Positions 20,206 to 28,298 of a stretch of 40,070 nucleotides of DNA are shown in pieces. A program made the translations under genes and the position numbers. The stretch's first letter is position 1, and each line of letters opens with the position of its first letter. The notes under the pieces are model-generated. The model saw nothing but the letters and a program-made list of their open reading frames with translations, had not been told where the DNA came from and made no database searches. Source of the stretch: an uncultured Sutterella sp. (GTDB taxonomy: Bacteria > Pseudomonadota > Gammaproteobacteria > Burkholderiales > Burkholderiaceae_F); assembly GCA_900545275.1 (NCBI GenBank), contig UQYG01000019.1, positions 1 to 40,070 on the forward strand. Direction: 5' to 3'.

Positions 20206-21039
20206 CTAAGGATCGACGCCGGAGAGGGTGTCGGTTTCCGAGGATTTTCGCCCGATGGCGTGCATCACCGCACGACGCATGAAAGCGAGAAGGCAAAGCA
20301 CGTTGTCTTCCTGATCGTCCCAACGGTCGGAGCGGTTGCCGAGATAGGCATCCCGAGCGAGACGCAAAAGCGAAGCGTGTTCGGCGGGGACCTTCCCTTC
20401 GGCCCAGAGCGCCGCTCGATCCTTCGACGCGAACGCTCGGGTGTCGAGCGTGTACCACATCCGGGAGAGGGTGAGCAGCGCATTCCGTTCGTCCCCTTTG
20501 TACGACGAAAGGACATTCGGCAACGCACCGCGGATCGCACGACGGATCTCGTCAAAAGGAATGGGCGCAATGAGCTTGTCGATGGCGGGACTTTGATCGG
20601 TCAACGGTATGGCGTGCAGACGAGCCTGCCAGAGAAGAAGGACGTTGTCGGGATCCGAAAAAGGTTGGGGGACCGTTCCGTTCTCCATATCAGTGCGCAA
20701 CCACTCGCCGAACATGTATTCGAATCGCGGCGGGAAGCGCCACGGGGCGATGGCATGGCGGTTTACGACGCTGAGTTCTATGGGTCTTCTATCCGAATGG
20801 GGACGCTCGGAGAGACAAAGGAGTTCTTGCGTGAGAGAAGCGCGGGCCGATTCCGTAAGAGGACGGTCGGTGAAGATCAAAAGATCGAGGTCACTCTCCG
20901 GCCGCAGGCCGTCCAAAGCGGCCGAACCGTACAGGTAGATGCCGGTTAATTCCTTCGGGAAGAGGACTTGGACCCGTGATATGGTTTGTTTCAGTTGTTC
21001 CTTCGAAGGCAAGTCAAGGTAAGGCATCGAGGGACTCAT
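20206..21039 (-). CDS. Aminoglycoside nucleotidyltransferase-like protein (ANT(3'')/(9) type)
   Basis: The product, about 277 residues, resembles AadA-type adenylyltransferases (about 260). The nucleotidyltransferase active site is clear: GSAALDG followed by ESDLDLL (residues 38-54), with Asp50 and Asp52 as metal ligands. The rest fits the helical C-terminal domain, including LTLSRMWYTLDT and the W-rich early block. Enzymes of this family adenylylate streptomycin/spectinomycin, but chromosomal homologues often have weak or unknown activity, so resistance cannot be asserted. Start is uncertain (21069, 21039 or 21027). No integron attC site or transposon end is seen beside it, which suggests an intrinsic gene. 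Confidence 0.75.
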   Translation of the reverse strand: MSPSMPYLDLPSKEQLKQTISRVQVLFPKELTGIYLYGSAALDGLRPESDLDLLIFTDRPLTESARASLTQELLCLSERPHSDRRPIELSVVNRHAIAPWRFPPRFEYMFGEWLRTDMENGTVPQPFSDPDNVLLLWQARLHAIPLTDQSPAIDKLIAPIPFDEIRRAIRGALPNVLSSYKGDERNALLTLSRMWYTLDTRAFASKDRAALWAEGKVPAEHASLLRLARDAYLGNRSDRWDDQEDNVLCLLAFMRRAVMHAIGRKSSETDTLSGVDP

Positions 21040-21109
21040 CACAATGCAAATCTCAGTACGAGACCACAAAATAAATGGGGTTGATGGCGCTCCATTGTCC
21101 GTAATGAGC

Positions 21110-21427
21110 TTAGCAGAATTCGTTCGCGGGCTGAGAAAGAGGGGCGAAGCCGTCCATTGTGAAGTGACGTTTCGTTCTGATCACCGTGCTTGCGGCAAGG
21201 GTGCGTTCGAATAGATGATCGCAATGAAGGAAATCCAGATTTCTACGGACGGGAAAGTCTCTAATCACGACGTAGGTGGAGACGGGGTAAGATTGGTCCT
21301 GTTCGCCCGGTTGATTACCTAGCAGCCAGTCGCAATCGAAGAGTTCGAATGCCAGGGGGCACGCGGCAGGCCAGCGCCAATCGGTTAAAACGAACGATCT
21401 CGGGAGTTCCTTCCGTGACCTACCATC
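21110..21427 (-). other. Start-less open frame of 105 codons
   Basis: Between the nucleotidyltransferase gene and the exported flavodoxin gene, the minus strand is open for 105 codons, with a protein-like translation rich in Trp, Phe, Cys and Asp (FELFDCDWLLGNQPGEQ is part of it). The stop is TAA at 21110-21112, and an in-frame TGA at 21428-21430 closes it upstream. There is no sensible start codon, and its upstream end overlaps the RBS of the opposite gene. It may be a decayed gene fragment or a chance open frame. Confidence 0.3.
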
Positions 21428-22347
21428 TCAATCCGACTTTTGCCGCGGTCGTTCTCGCGGCCTCCCTTCTTGCGTCCTCGAATTTTGCTCTTGCCGCGGA
21501 CGCCGTTTCCTCCGCTTCCAAAGTGCCTGCCGCAACAGCGGATGCGCCCGCGCTCGAAGGCGTGCGCACCATGGCCGCCAAGGGCGGCGACAAGTTGCCC
21601 GACAACGTGGACGCCGTGACGTCGGCTTCCGTCGTGCCGGCGAAATTCCGTCAGACGGAATATAAACCCAAGGGCTTTACGGACGCGAAGGACAAAAAGC
21701 GCGTTCTGTTTGTCCTAGACGATCCGCGTCACGAATCCGTGACCTACGACCTCTGCGTGACGGCGATGAAGTTCTTCGAAGAGAAGGGCTTCGAAGTGGC
21801 TCTTCGCGACCTGATCGCGATGAACTTCAATCCCCTCATCACGACGCGCGAAGCCTTTTACAACGCCAAGGACGGCTTCGGCCCGACGCCGCCCGACGTA
21901 AAGGTCGAGCAGGGCTTCATCAAGAAGGCCGACCACATCATCTTCGTGCAGCCGAACTGGCAGGACAGCGACCCCATGTTTACGAAGGGGTACAAGCTTC
22001 GCGTCTTCACGAAGGGCTTCAGCTACGACGACGGTCCGAAGGGGCGCGTGGGACTTCTTCCCGGCAAGACCTTCTACACGATCATGAATGCGGGCTGGCT
22101 CGGTCAGGGTCAGGGACAGAGCGGCGATTCGCTCGCGAAAAACCCGCAGGAATGGGAAACGTGGATGTTCGCCTTTCGCGTCGTGGATGACGACGCCGCG
22201 GTCGGCAAGGACATGCGCAATCTCGGACGTTTCTGCAACGACCGCACGCCAGCGAATCTGGATCCCGCCTACGGTGAAAAGATCGAGAAGCTCCGCGGCG
22301 TTCTGCGCGATCGTCTCGCGCGCGACTTTGCCGATTATCTGAAGTGA
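21415..22347 (+). CDS. Exported flavodoxin-fold NAD(P)H-quinone-reductase-like protein
   Basis: This 310-residue protein has a Sec signal peptide (ending ALAAD near residue 29), a low-complexity linker and a C-terminal Flavodoxin_2/MdaB-like domain (about 90-310) with RVLFVLDDPR, HIIFVQPNW and MNAGWLGQGQGQ. The family is normally cytosolic and uses FMN or FAD to reduce quinones with NAD(P)H. The linker repeats a motif, DAVSSASKVPA (29-39) and DAVTSASVVPA (66-76), resembling ApbE flavinylation sites, though the usual acceptor Ser/Thr is Lys or Val. The GTG start was chosen for GGGAG eight bases upstream and the signal peptide. In the periplasm it probably exchanges electrons with a redox partner rather than NADH. 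Confidence 0.8.
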   Translation: MTYHLNPTFAAVVLAASLLASSNFALAADAVSSASKVPAATADAPALEGVRTMAAKGGDKLPDNVDAVTSASVVPAKFRQTEYKPKGFTDAKDKKRVLFVLDDPRHESVTYDLCVTAMKFFEEKGFEVALRDLIAMNFNPLITTREAFYNAKDGFGPTPPDVKVEQGFIKKADHIIFVQPNWQDSDPMFTKGYKLRVFTKGFSYDDGPKGRVGLLPGKTFYTIMNAGWLGQGQGQSGDSLAKNPQEWETWMFAFRVVDDDAAVGKDMRNLGRFCNDRTPANLDPAYGEKIEKLRGVLRDRLARDFADYLK

Positions 22348-22353
22348 TCGAGA

Positions 22354-22419
22354 GCGGCGAAACCCCTCGCCGCCTTCCCATGAACGAAGGCCCGACGCTT
22401 GGTTGCGATCGGGCTTTTT
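22354..22419 (+). terminator. Tandem hairpins and terminator after the flavodoxin-like gene
   Basis: A GCGGCGA/TCGCCGC hairpin (22354-22360 with 22367-22373) is followed by the true terminator: GCCCGA (22390-22395) with TCGGGC (22409-22414) and then TTTTT. Confidence 0.8.
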
Positions 22420-22567
22420 GTGTCATCGGGAAAGAGGAAAGGGTTTTGTTCGTCAAAGTTCACATCGTCTTTGTGTACCGGAGGTAAGGGCGAAGAGGGC
22501 GAACATCAAAAACACTCGGCGGATTGGACTGGTAAGTCGCTGGGCGTGAAAGAGAAAACAGAAACAG

Positions 22568-22994
22568 TTAGAAGAGGTAGTTCACACGGTCGATCGTACT
22601 CGTTTCGCTGTCTGCCTCCACCATCATGCATCGGTCGGTGCGGTAATCAAAGCTGTCGAGGTAGGCCACCAGGAACTGCATTAGCGAGTCGATGAAGACA
22701 CCTGTTTCACTCTTGAGGGTATAACCGTACTCGGCTGGAAGAGCGGAGTGATCATAGTTATCGTCGGTGGTATAGGCTTTGTGGCCGACCGTGAACTCGT
22801 TTGAAACTCGATCAATGCGCCCGACGAAGTCGAGGTAGTGGTTTCTGTTGGTAAGGGTGTCGAAGACAGCCAATTCGTAGCGCTTCATGTGCCGTTCCCG
22901 CGATCGCCAAGGAATTGGTGTTGCCGCCCCTGTGGGAGAACCATGCACCGGCAAGACTCTTTTCGGAGAGGGCTCGATTAAAGCCTATGGTCAT
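22568..22994 (-). pseudogene. Decayed autotransporter beta-barrel fragment
   Basis: The minus strand encodes a piece of autotransporter barrel in two frames. One frame (22994 downward) gives TIGFNRALSEKSLAGAWFS, matching HIGFDREIVSGNTLGAWFS in the intact autotransporter next door. Near 22886-22892 a one-base shift moves homology into the other frame, giving MKRYELAVFDTL and NHYLDFVGRIDRVSNEF, which match MTRYEFALYDTL and NQYLDFVGRFGRVSSEF. The fragment stops about 90 residues before the expected barrel end and has no passenger. At the DNA level it is clearly diverged, so it is an old paralogue, not a recent copy. Confidence 0.8.
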
Positions 22995-23200
22995 GCCTAT
23001 TATTCGACTGAGAGAAGTTTTTGTTGGCAGAGTTTGCTCCTTCGCTGCTGATCTACGGAAGCGCCTTTGTGAGTACGGGAATCAGTTATGACCACGGAGT
23101 ATTCCATGAGACAAAAATCACTGATGCCTCCTTATAATTGCATTGTGAAATGAGGGTTGGTTACTCATTTTTTTGATATATTAATCATATTGGAGTTTTG
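22995..23200. other. Region between barrel relic and intact autotransporter
   Basis: No complete gene is present. A short plus-strand frame (about 23022-23135) reads protein-like (APSLLIYGSAFVSTGISYDH) but lacks a start and may be another relic. The last 40 bp are very AT-rich (TTGATATATTAATCATAT at 23174-23191) and probably hold the promoter of the next gene, followed by GGAG at 23192-23195. Confidence 0.35.
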
Positions 23201-25612
23201 ATGATGATAGATACCCCCCCCCCTCGAGCAAAAAGCATCGGCCAAGGAAAGCCGTGGCTTCTGACTAGTATTGCCTCTTGTGTTTTCGCTCTCCTGGGCA
23301 ATCAAGCGAATGCGAGGGTGGATTACGCAGAGGGATATGAAGTCGATCAGGATAATGTTCTTACATTTATTTCGGCCGACTCATCGACGAACTCCTACAG
23401 TAATATTCGATATAACCTTCTCCGAGCTTCGTCGGACGAAAATGTTTTCTTTAATGGACTTAGATTTGAAACTTCCCCGGAGATATGTTGGAATCAATAT
23501 TCCATCAACGTTGGTGATAATTCTACGCTGAATATTGATGGAGATACTCGGGGGGTAGTGAATGGTTGGCTTCGTCAGGGAGCGACTCCGGGAAGTGATG
23601 ATGGGACCTACGCTATTTACGCAGGCGAATCATCTAAGATTTTCCTGAGCGGTGATGTGGACATCCAAGTTGAACACAATATTGGAAATGATGTGAAAGC
23701 TCCGCTCGGGGCTAACATGTTGTATGCACGATACCAGTCCTCGATCGAGGTCGGGAAAAATGCAGATTCAGATGTTCGCCTTTGGGTCTTGGCTGCGCAG
23801 CCCGATCTCATCAGTGCAAAAAATGGATCGTCCGTTGTTTTCCATTCAGAGAAGAATCGCTTGATCGGATCCATCGATATGATGGACGATGTGGAGAAAA
23901 ATGATGGAACGTCAGCAAACAACAACGGAAATATAGTTCAGATCACTCTTTCCGGATCAACGTCCTATTGGTTTGGAGATGAAAAAACGTGGATGAACTC
24001 CGATGCCCCGGCTTTTGAAAGCGGCGATGAATTCAACGTCACACTGAAAGATGGAGCTCAATGGACCTATTTCGGACTCGATTACAGTCGGGAAGTTGAT
24101 CTTGATGGTAATGGCATTAAAGAGACCTCGTATAATGCCATACCCAAGCGAATTTCAAAGATTACGATCGACGGCGGGATCATTAATCTCTTTGATGAAA
24201 ACATCAAGCAGACGTGGTCGGCAATCGGTCTTTGGGATAAGCTCATGAACGGGGAGTACGGCATTGATCCGACAACGTCTCACGATTACGTGAGAATCGG
24301 AAATCTGCAGGGGACAGGGGGCGTCTTCCGAATGGATCTCAATGCCGAAGATAAAAATGAATCGGACATTCTTTATATTGAAGGCGGTTCGGGAAGTTTC
24401 TTCTTTGAGCCCTACAATCTGAAGCTTTTGGAGTCGATCGATCCGGAGCGCAACACGCTTACTTTTGCCTTGACAAGCAAAAATGCATCCGGGGTCCAGT
24501 TCCAGGACAAAGTGAATCTGGAAGGAGAGACCCTTTATCAGTACGAACTGGAAATCGCATCGAAGCCGATTGAAGACAGCGATTTTGACGAAAACGCGTA
24601 CTGGGATAAAACTGTTTCACTCGAGGATACCGATCCTGCCAAGTTCGATGTTGAAGGAGAGTATGCCGGCGGCACGAACTGGTATATTCGCCGTATCACG
24701 ATGAAGGAATCCACCGCCGCGCACGCGATGACGGGCTCTGGATATGCCGCCTACGACGCGGTGATGGAGATGGATCGACGTGACCGGCGTCTTTCGGAAG
24801 CCGTCCGCAATGCCGAAGGCGACAACGGTCTTTGGGTGCGCGTCTCTCACGGTCGTTCCGGAATCGACGGACAGTACCGTTGGGACCGCAGCGGCGTGCA
24901 CATCGGATTTGATCGCGAAATCGTATCGGGCAATACGCTCGGCGCATGGTTCAGCTACACGAAGGGCGAGGCGGATCTCCTCGATATCAACGGACGCGGT
25001 ACGAGCGACATGACGCGCTATGAGTTTGCTCTCTACGATACGCTGACTTTCGGAAATCAGTATCTCGATTTCGTCGGACGCTTCGGTCGGGTGAGTTCCG
25101 AGTTCGACGCGGCGAGTTCCGCCTTCCGCACGACGGGTGACTTCGATCAAGATTACGCGGCGCTTTCCGCCGAATACGGCATGACCTTCCGTCATGAATC
25201 GGGATTCTTCGTCGAACCGCAAATGCAGGTGCAAGCCGCGTTCCTGAAGAGTTACGATTACGATTCCGACCGCGGCATGCGCGTGGACGTCGACGGCGAC
25301 ACAAGTCTCCTGGGGCGCGCCGGTCTTCGGGCGGGCCGCAGTTTTGCGGACGAGTTTGCTGCGGGCGAACTCTATGCGCGCGCCGACGTTCTGCACCAGT
25401 TCACGGACGGTCAGGATGCCGTTTTCCGCGACAATGACGGTCATGTGATGGAAACGAATTGGGGCGACCGCGGTACGTGGGGCGTCGTCGGCTTCGGCGG
25501 TGCCGTCTCCTGGGGCGGCGCCTATGGTCTTCAGCTCGATGTGGAACACGCTTTCGGAGGCGACGTCGACAACACCTGGCTGATTACCGGCCGATTCCGT
25601 TACGCATTCTGA
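23201..25612 (+). CDS. Autotransporter with C10 tract after the start (phase-variable candidate)
   Basis: The product, about 803 residues, has a signal peptide (KPWLLTSIASCVFALLG, ending near ANA), a passenger of about 480 residues with beta-strand-rich, Asn/Asp/Ser-rich sequence, and a C-terminal beta-barrel from about residue 530 ending in FRYAF. No protease or adhesin motif is recognised in the passenger. Codons 5-8 are built from a run of ten C residues; the tract is in frame in this copy, while nine or eleven C residues would reach a stop within about 20 codons. Start may be TTG 23198, ATG 23201 or ATG 23204; the last is best spaced from GGAG. The passenger is visibly more AT-rich than the barrel. 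Confidence 0.87.
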   Translation: MMIDTPPPRAKSIGQGKPWLLTSIASCVFALLGNQANARVDYAEGYEVDQDNVLTFISADSSTNSYSNIRYNLLRASSDENVFFNGLRFETSPEICWNQYSINVGDNSTLNIDGDTRGVVNGWLRQGATPGSDDGTYAIYAGESSKIFLSGDVDIQVEHNIGNDVKAPLGANMLYARYQSSIEVGKNADSDVRLWVLAAQPDLISAKNGSSVVFHSEKNRLIGSIDMMDDVEKNDGTSANNNGNIVQITLSGSTSYWFGDEKTWMNSDAPAFESGDEFNVTLKDGAQWTYFGLDYSREVDLDGNGIKETSYNAIPKRISKITIDGGIINLFDENIKQTWSAIGLWDKLMNGEYGIDPTTSHDYVRIGNLQGTGGVFRMDLNAEDKNESDILYIEGGSGSFFFEPYNLKLLESIDPERNTLTFALTSKNASGVQFQDKVNLEGETLYQYELEIASKPIEDSDFDENAYWDKTVSLEDTDPAKFDVEGEYAGGTNWYIRRITMKESTAAHAMTGSGYAAYDAVMEMDRRDRRLSEAVRNAEGDNGLWVRVSHGRSGIDGQYRWDRSGVHIGFDREIVSGNTLGAWFSYTKGEADLLDINGRGTSDMTRYEFALYDTLTFGNQYLDFVGRFGRVSSEFDAASSAFRTTGDFDQDYAALSAEYGMTFRHESGFFVEPQMQVQAAFLKSYDYDSDRGMRVDVDGDTSLLGRAGLRAGRSFADEFAAGELYARADVLHQFTDGQDAVFRDNDGHVMETNWGDRGTWGVVGFGGAVSWGGAYGLQLDVEHAFGGDVDNTWLITGRFRYAF
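23214..23223 (+). repeat. Homopolymeric C10 tract within codons 5-8
   Basis: Ten consecutive C residues lie 13 bp inside the coding sequence, before the hydrophobic core of the signal peptide. Such tracts are known contingency loci in pathogens and commensals: slipped-strand mispairing changes the length and switches translation on or off. Confidence 0.9.
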
Positions 25613-25639
25613 GAATCGACATTCAAATTTCAATGAATG

Positions 25640-25675
25640 AAAGCGGCGCTGAACGTGAGGTTTCAGCGCCGCTTT
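25640..25675. terminator. Bidirectional hairpin terminator between autotransporter and recombinase
   Basis: A perfect 14-bp stem (25640-25653 with 25662-25675) has an 8-nt loop. It lies between two convergent genes, 28 bp after the autotransporter stop. T-tracts are short on both sides. Confidence 0.75.
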
Positions 25676-25745
25676 GTCGCAGGGGAAGTTTTCATACGGC
25701 CCGGTTAGATCGTCCCCCGAGAGGAGCCCCTCGGGAGGCGGCGGT

Positions 25746-26696
25746 TCAGAGCTCCACCATTCCCGCCGCGCGGCGCATGGTGTCTTCGCCCCGCCGGTCG
25801 TAGAGCGAGGTCGTTGCGATGTTCGCGTGTCCCATGAGGTTTTTCACGGTCACAAGGTCCACGTTTCTGTCGATCAACCGCGTCGCAAACGTTCTTCTGA
25901 GATCATGCGGCGTCACGGGATCGACGCCCGCGGCATCGCAATATTTTTTCAGAATCCGGGAGAGGGAAGAGGGGTTCAGCGGGCGATCCACCCGCAGTCG
26001 CCGCCCGACCGTGTAGTTCCCGAAAAGATAGCCGGGCACCTCGGTTCTTACGTCCAACCACTCGGCCACCGTCCTCTGCATGTCGGGCGAGAGGAAGGCC
26101 TTTCGTTCCTTGTTTCCTTTCCCGATCAGACGGATCGTTCCTCCGAGCACGTCCACCTTGTCCAACTGAAGACCGCAGACTTCCGCGCGCCGAAGACCGC
26201 AACCGAGAAAGAGGGTGAGAATGGCCCGGTCCCGAACTTTCTTCGGGTCGTCGCCCGCAGCGGCCGAGAGCAGCGCCGCCGATTCGGCGTAAGAGAGAGA
26301 CCGCCCCGCGGGAAGCCGCGAAACCCGAACCTGCTTTACCGACCGGATGCGCTCAAGCGAATCATGATCGAGAAGTTCGAGCTGCCAGGCGGCTTTGGCG
26401 ACCCCCTTCAAGGCCGCAAGATAGAGGTTCACCGAAACGCCCGATTTTCCGAGCGCCAGCTGCCGGCGCAGGAAGGACGACACCGCCGCGGGCGTGAGCA
26501 TCGCCCAGTTGACCTGAGTGAAATCGGCGGCTCCGCCCCAACGGGCGAAAAGATTGAGAGCCGACCGCATGGTGCGCTTTGAGTATTCGGTATGCAGTTC
26601 TCCGAGATAGAGAACCGCGGGCGCCGCTCCGGGCTGTACCCGAATCGAGTCGGAAAGGACGACGGCGTCGGAAGAGGGAATGAGTTCGGCGGTCAT
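25746..26696 (-). CDS. Tyrosine recombinase (XerC/D-like integrase family)
   Basis: The protein is 316 residues, typical of Xer-type recombinases (about 300). It has an N-terminal SAM-like core-binding domain (about 25-110) and a catalytic domain with all expected residues: Arg169 (GCGLRRAEV), Lys193 (GKGNKER), His264-x-x-Arg267 (HDLRRTF), His290 (GHANIATT) and nucleophile Tyr299 (SLYDRR). It could act as a housekeeping Xer protein, an integron-like or phage integrase, or a dedicated invertase. Its convergent position beside a variable autotransporter and a barrel relic makes a local recombination role worth testing. ATG 26696 was preferred over TTG 26720; neither has a strong RBS. Confidence 0.87.
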   Translation of the reverse strand: MTAELIPSSDAVVLSDSIRVQPGAAPAVLYLGELHTEYSKRTMRSALNLFARWGGAADFTQVNWAMLTPAAVSSFLRRQLALGKSGVSVNLYLAALKGVAKAAWQLELLDHDSLERIRSVKQVRVSRLPAGRSLSYAESAALLSAAAGDDPKKVRDRAILTLFLGCGLRRAEVCGLQLDKVDVLGGTIRLIGKGNKERKAFLSPDMQRTVAEWLDVRTEVPGYLFGNYTVGRRLRVDRPLNPSSLSRILKKYCDAAGVDPVTPHDLRRTFATRLIDRNVDLVTVKNLMGHANIATTSLYDRRGEDTMRRAAGMVEL

Positions 26697-27317
26697 GTCG
26701 GAAAAGAAACGGTTGCGCAAAGTGCGCCGCGCCGACGCTTGGGATCGGCGGTCGGAGGGGCGAATCCTTTGTCGGGAACCGGCGGTTCGGGACGGGCGGC
26801 GAGGGTTTGGAGACCGAAAACGGGTGAAAAAGGGCGCAAAACGGCCTGTAGTTACGCACTATAAGTATCATTATATCGCTTAACGAGAAAAAGTACGGAA
26901 AAAGGCGGATTTTCCGGGAGGCGAAGAACCCGCGCTCGGCGCGATTTCCTGTGGTTTGAGCGATGCGGTGCTCGAACTGAATTTTGAAACGGCTTTCAAT
27001 CGCGACAAATTTGAGAGGAACGATGCGAAAGAACGGTGTTATCCGAGAGAAACGAGGAAAATCGAACTTTGCGAAGTGCGGAAATCCGGAGCGCAACGCG
27101 CTTTTTGGAGCGGAGCAACCTGCCGATGCCGGCGGGAAGTCCCGACAAAGTCAAATGGGGATCGGAAGTGACTTCCAAACGCTGCCGCGTGAGAAGACAT
27201 AACTTCGGTTTCGTTGCCGGGACGGTCTGCCGTCGGCTGACGCGGAAAGAAGGGCCGCCCTATAATGAAAATTCATTCGTTTCGCAACTTCGCCTCTTCG
27301 ACCTCGCTTCCAATCCG
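26697..27317. other. Divergent intergenic region with promoters on both strands
   Basis: No convincing gene is present in these 620 bp; the short frames have no RBS and read as shadow sequence. A perfect TATAAT -10 lies on the minus strand at 26870-26875, toward the recombinase. A second promoter on the plus strand faces the methyltransferase gene. Confidence 0.45.
27237..27266 (+). promoter_or_regulatory. Sigma-70 promoter of the methyltransferase-DUF1848 operon
   Basis: A perfect TATAAT lies at 27261-27266, with CTGACG (four of six matches to TTGACA) at 27237-27242 and an 18-bp spacer. Transcription would start near 27273, leaving a leader of about 45 nt before the chosen ATG. Confidence 0.6.
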
Positions 27318-28298
27318 ATGCCTCAGACCCGACCGGACCATCTCGAAGAATTCATCCGTTCGCTCGTTTGCGAATGCCGCGGCGTCTACGCGCCGGACTT
27401 CGACCGGGTGAAAAGATCCGTTGGGTATGCCGAAGAGGACCTGCGCCGCTATCTCGGCACGTATTATCCAAGAAGTCTTCTCGAAACCTACGACATCGCG
27501 TCCGAACTCTTTCGAAAGATTTTCGGGACGGAAGTCCGCACGGACGGGGAACTTAAGATTCTCGACTTGGGCTGCGGCCTCGGCGGCGCTTCGGCGGGAC
27601 TCCTCTTTGCCGTACTCGAGAGATTCGGCGTGCGAAAAGTCTCCGTCGATGGGTTTGACGCCAACGAAGCTTCTCTTCGAACCTTCGAGCGGATTCTTGT
27701 GTCCGAGTCCTTTGCCCTCGCGCGCGCAGAACTGCGCAGGCTCGAGGCCCCCGGAGCGCAGGCCGAGGTTGTCGTCCGCTTGAAGCGTGCCCGGATCGAT
27801 TCGGAGCGTTTCGATCTCCTCGGGGACGAGTCGAGGTACGACGTGATCCTGACCTCGAAGATGTTGAACGAGCTTCCCGTCGAGAGGAAATACTTCCGGT
27901 TCCTCGAAACCTATCTTCCGCATCTCGCGCAAAACGGTCTCTGCTTCGTGATCGACGTGAACGATCGGAGGGAGGGGCGTTACATCTCTCAGCGTCTTTC
28001 CGAAGAAACCCTTGCCTTTCTCGGTCGGCACGACGGGTTCGAATGTCTGTTGCCGCCGGGCTGCCGAGACTGCGCAAAGCGCGGGTTGCCCTGCGGCGGA
28101 TTCAATCAGTTCGTCTGCCGCGAGAGCAATTTCGACCGCTTGAATCCTCTCGCGGCGCGCGGCGTCTCCAAAGTCTGCTGCCGCGTCTTTTGCCGCTCGC
28201 CTCTTTACCGTCACTTCCGTCCGAAACTCACCCGTTTCGATTTTCTTGCGAGCGAAGCGGGAGGAAATCATGTCTACTGTCCGCGCCTCCATTCCTGA
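27318..28298 (+). CDS. SAM-dependent methyltransferase with Cys-rich C-terminus (Rsm22-like)
   Basis: The predicted 326-residue enzyme has a class I SAM fold: motif I is ILDLGCGLGG (81-90), an acidic motif II is near DGFDANE, and VILTSKMLNELP occupies the motif IV position. The block RYLGTYYPRSLLE before motif I and a late cysteine group (CRDCAKRGLPC, then CRE and KVCCRVFC) resemble Rsm22/METTL17 proteins, which act on small-subunit rRNA assembly and bind an Fe-S cluster; this assignment is tentative. Start 27318 has no clear RBS but follows the promoter well. The gene overlaps the next by 29 bp, implying translational coupling. Confidence 0.75.
   Translation: MPQTRPDHLEEFIRSLVCECRGVYAPDFDRVKRSVGYAEEDLRRYLGTYYPRSLLETYDIASELFRKIFGTEVRTDGELKILDLGCGLGGASAGLLFAVLERFGVRKVSVDGFDANEASLRTFERILVSESFALARAELRRLEAPGAQAEVVVRLKRARIDSERFDLLGDESRYDVILTSKMLNELPVERKYFRFLETYLPHLAQNGLCFVIDVNDRREGRYISQRLSEETLAFLGRHDGFECLLPPGCRDCAKRGLPCGGFNQFVCRESNFDRLNPLAARGVSKVCCRVFCRSPLYRHFRPKLTRFDFLASEAGGNHVYCPRLHS

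Noticed and set aside
20206..21427. Integron gene cassette around the AadA-like gene
   Set aside because: No attC-type imperfect palindrome or integrase is adjacent.
22568..25400. Inverted repeat for homologous inversion between barrel relic and intact barrel
   Set aside because: The copies are similar in protein but clearly diverged in DNA, with no long identical stretch.
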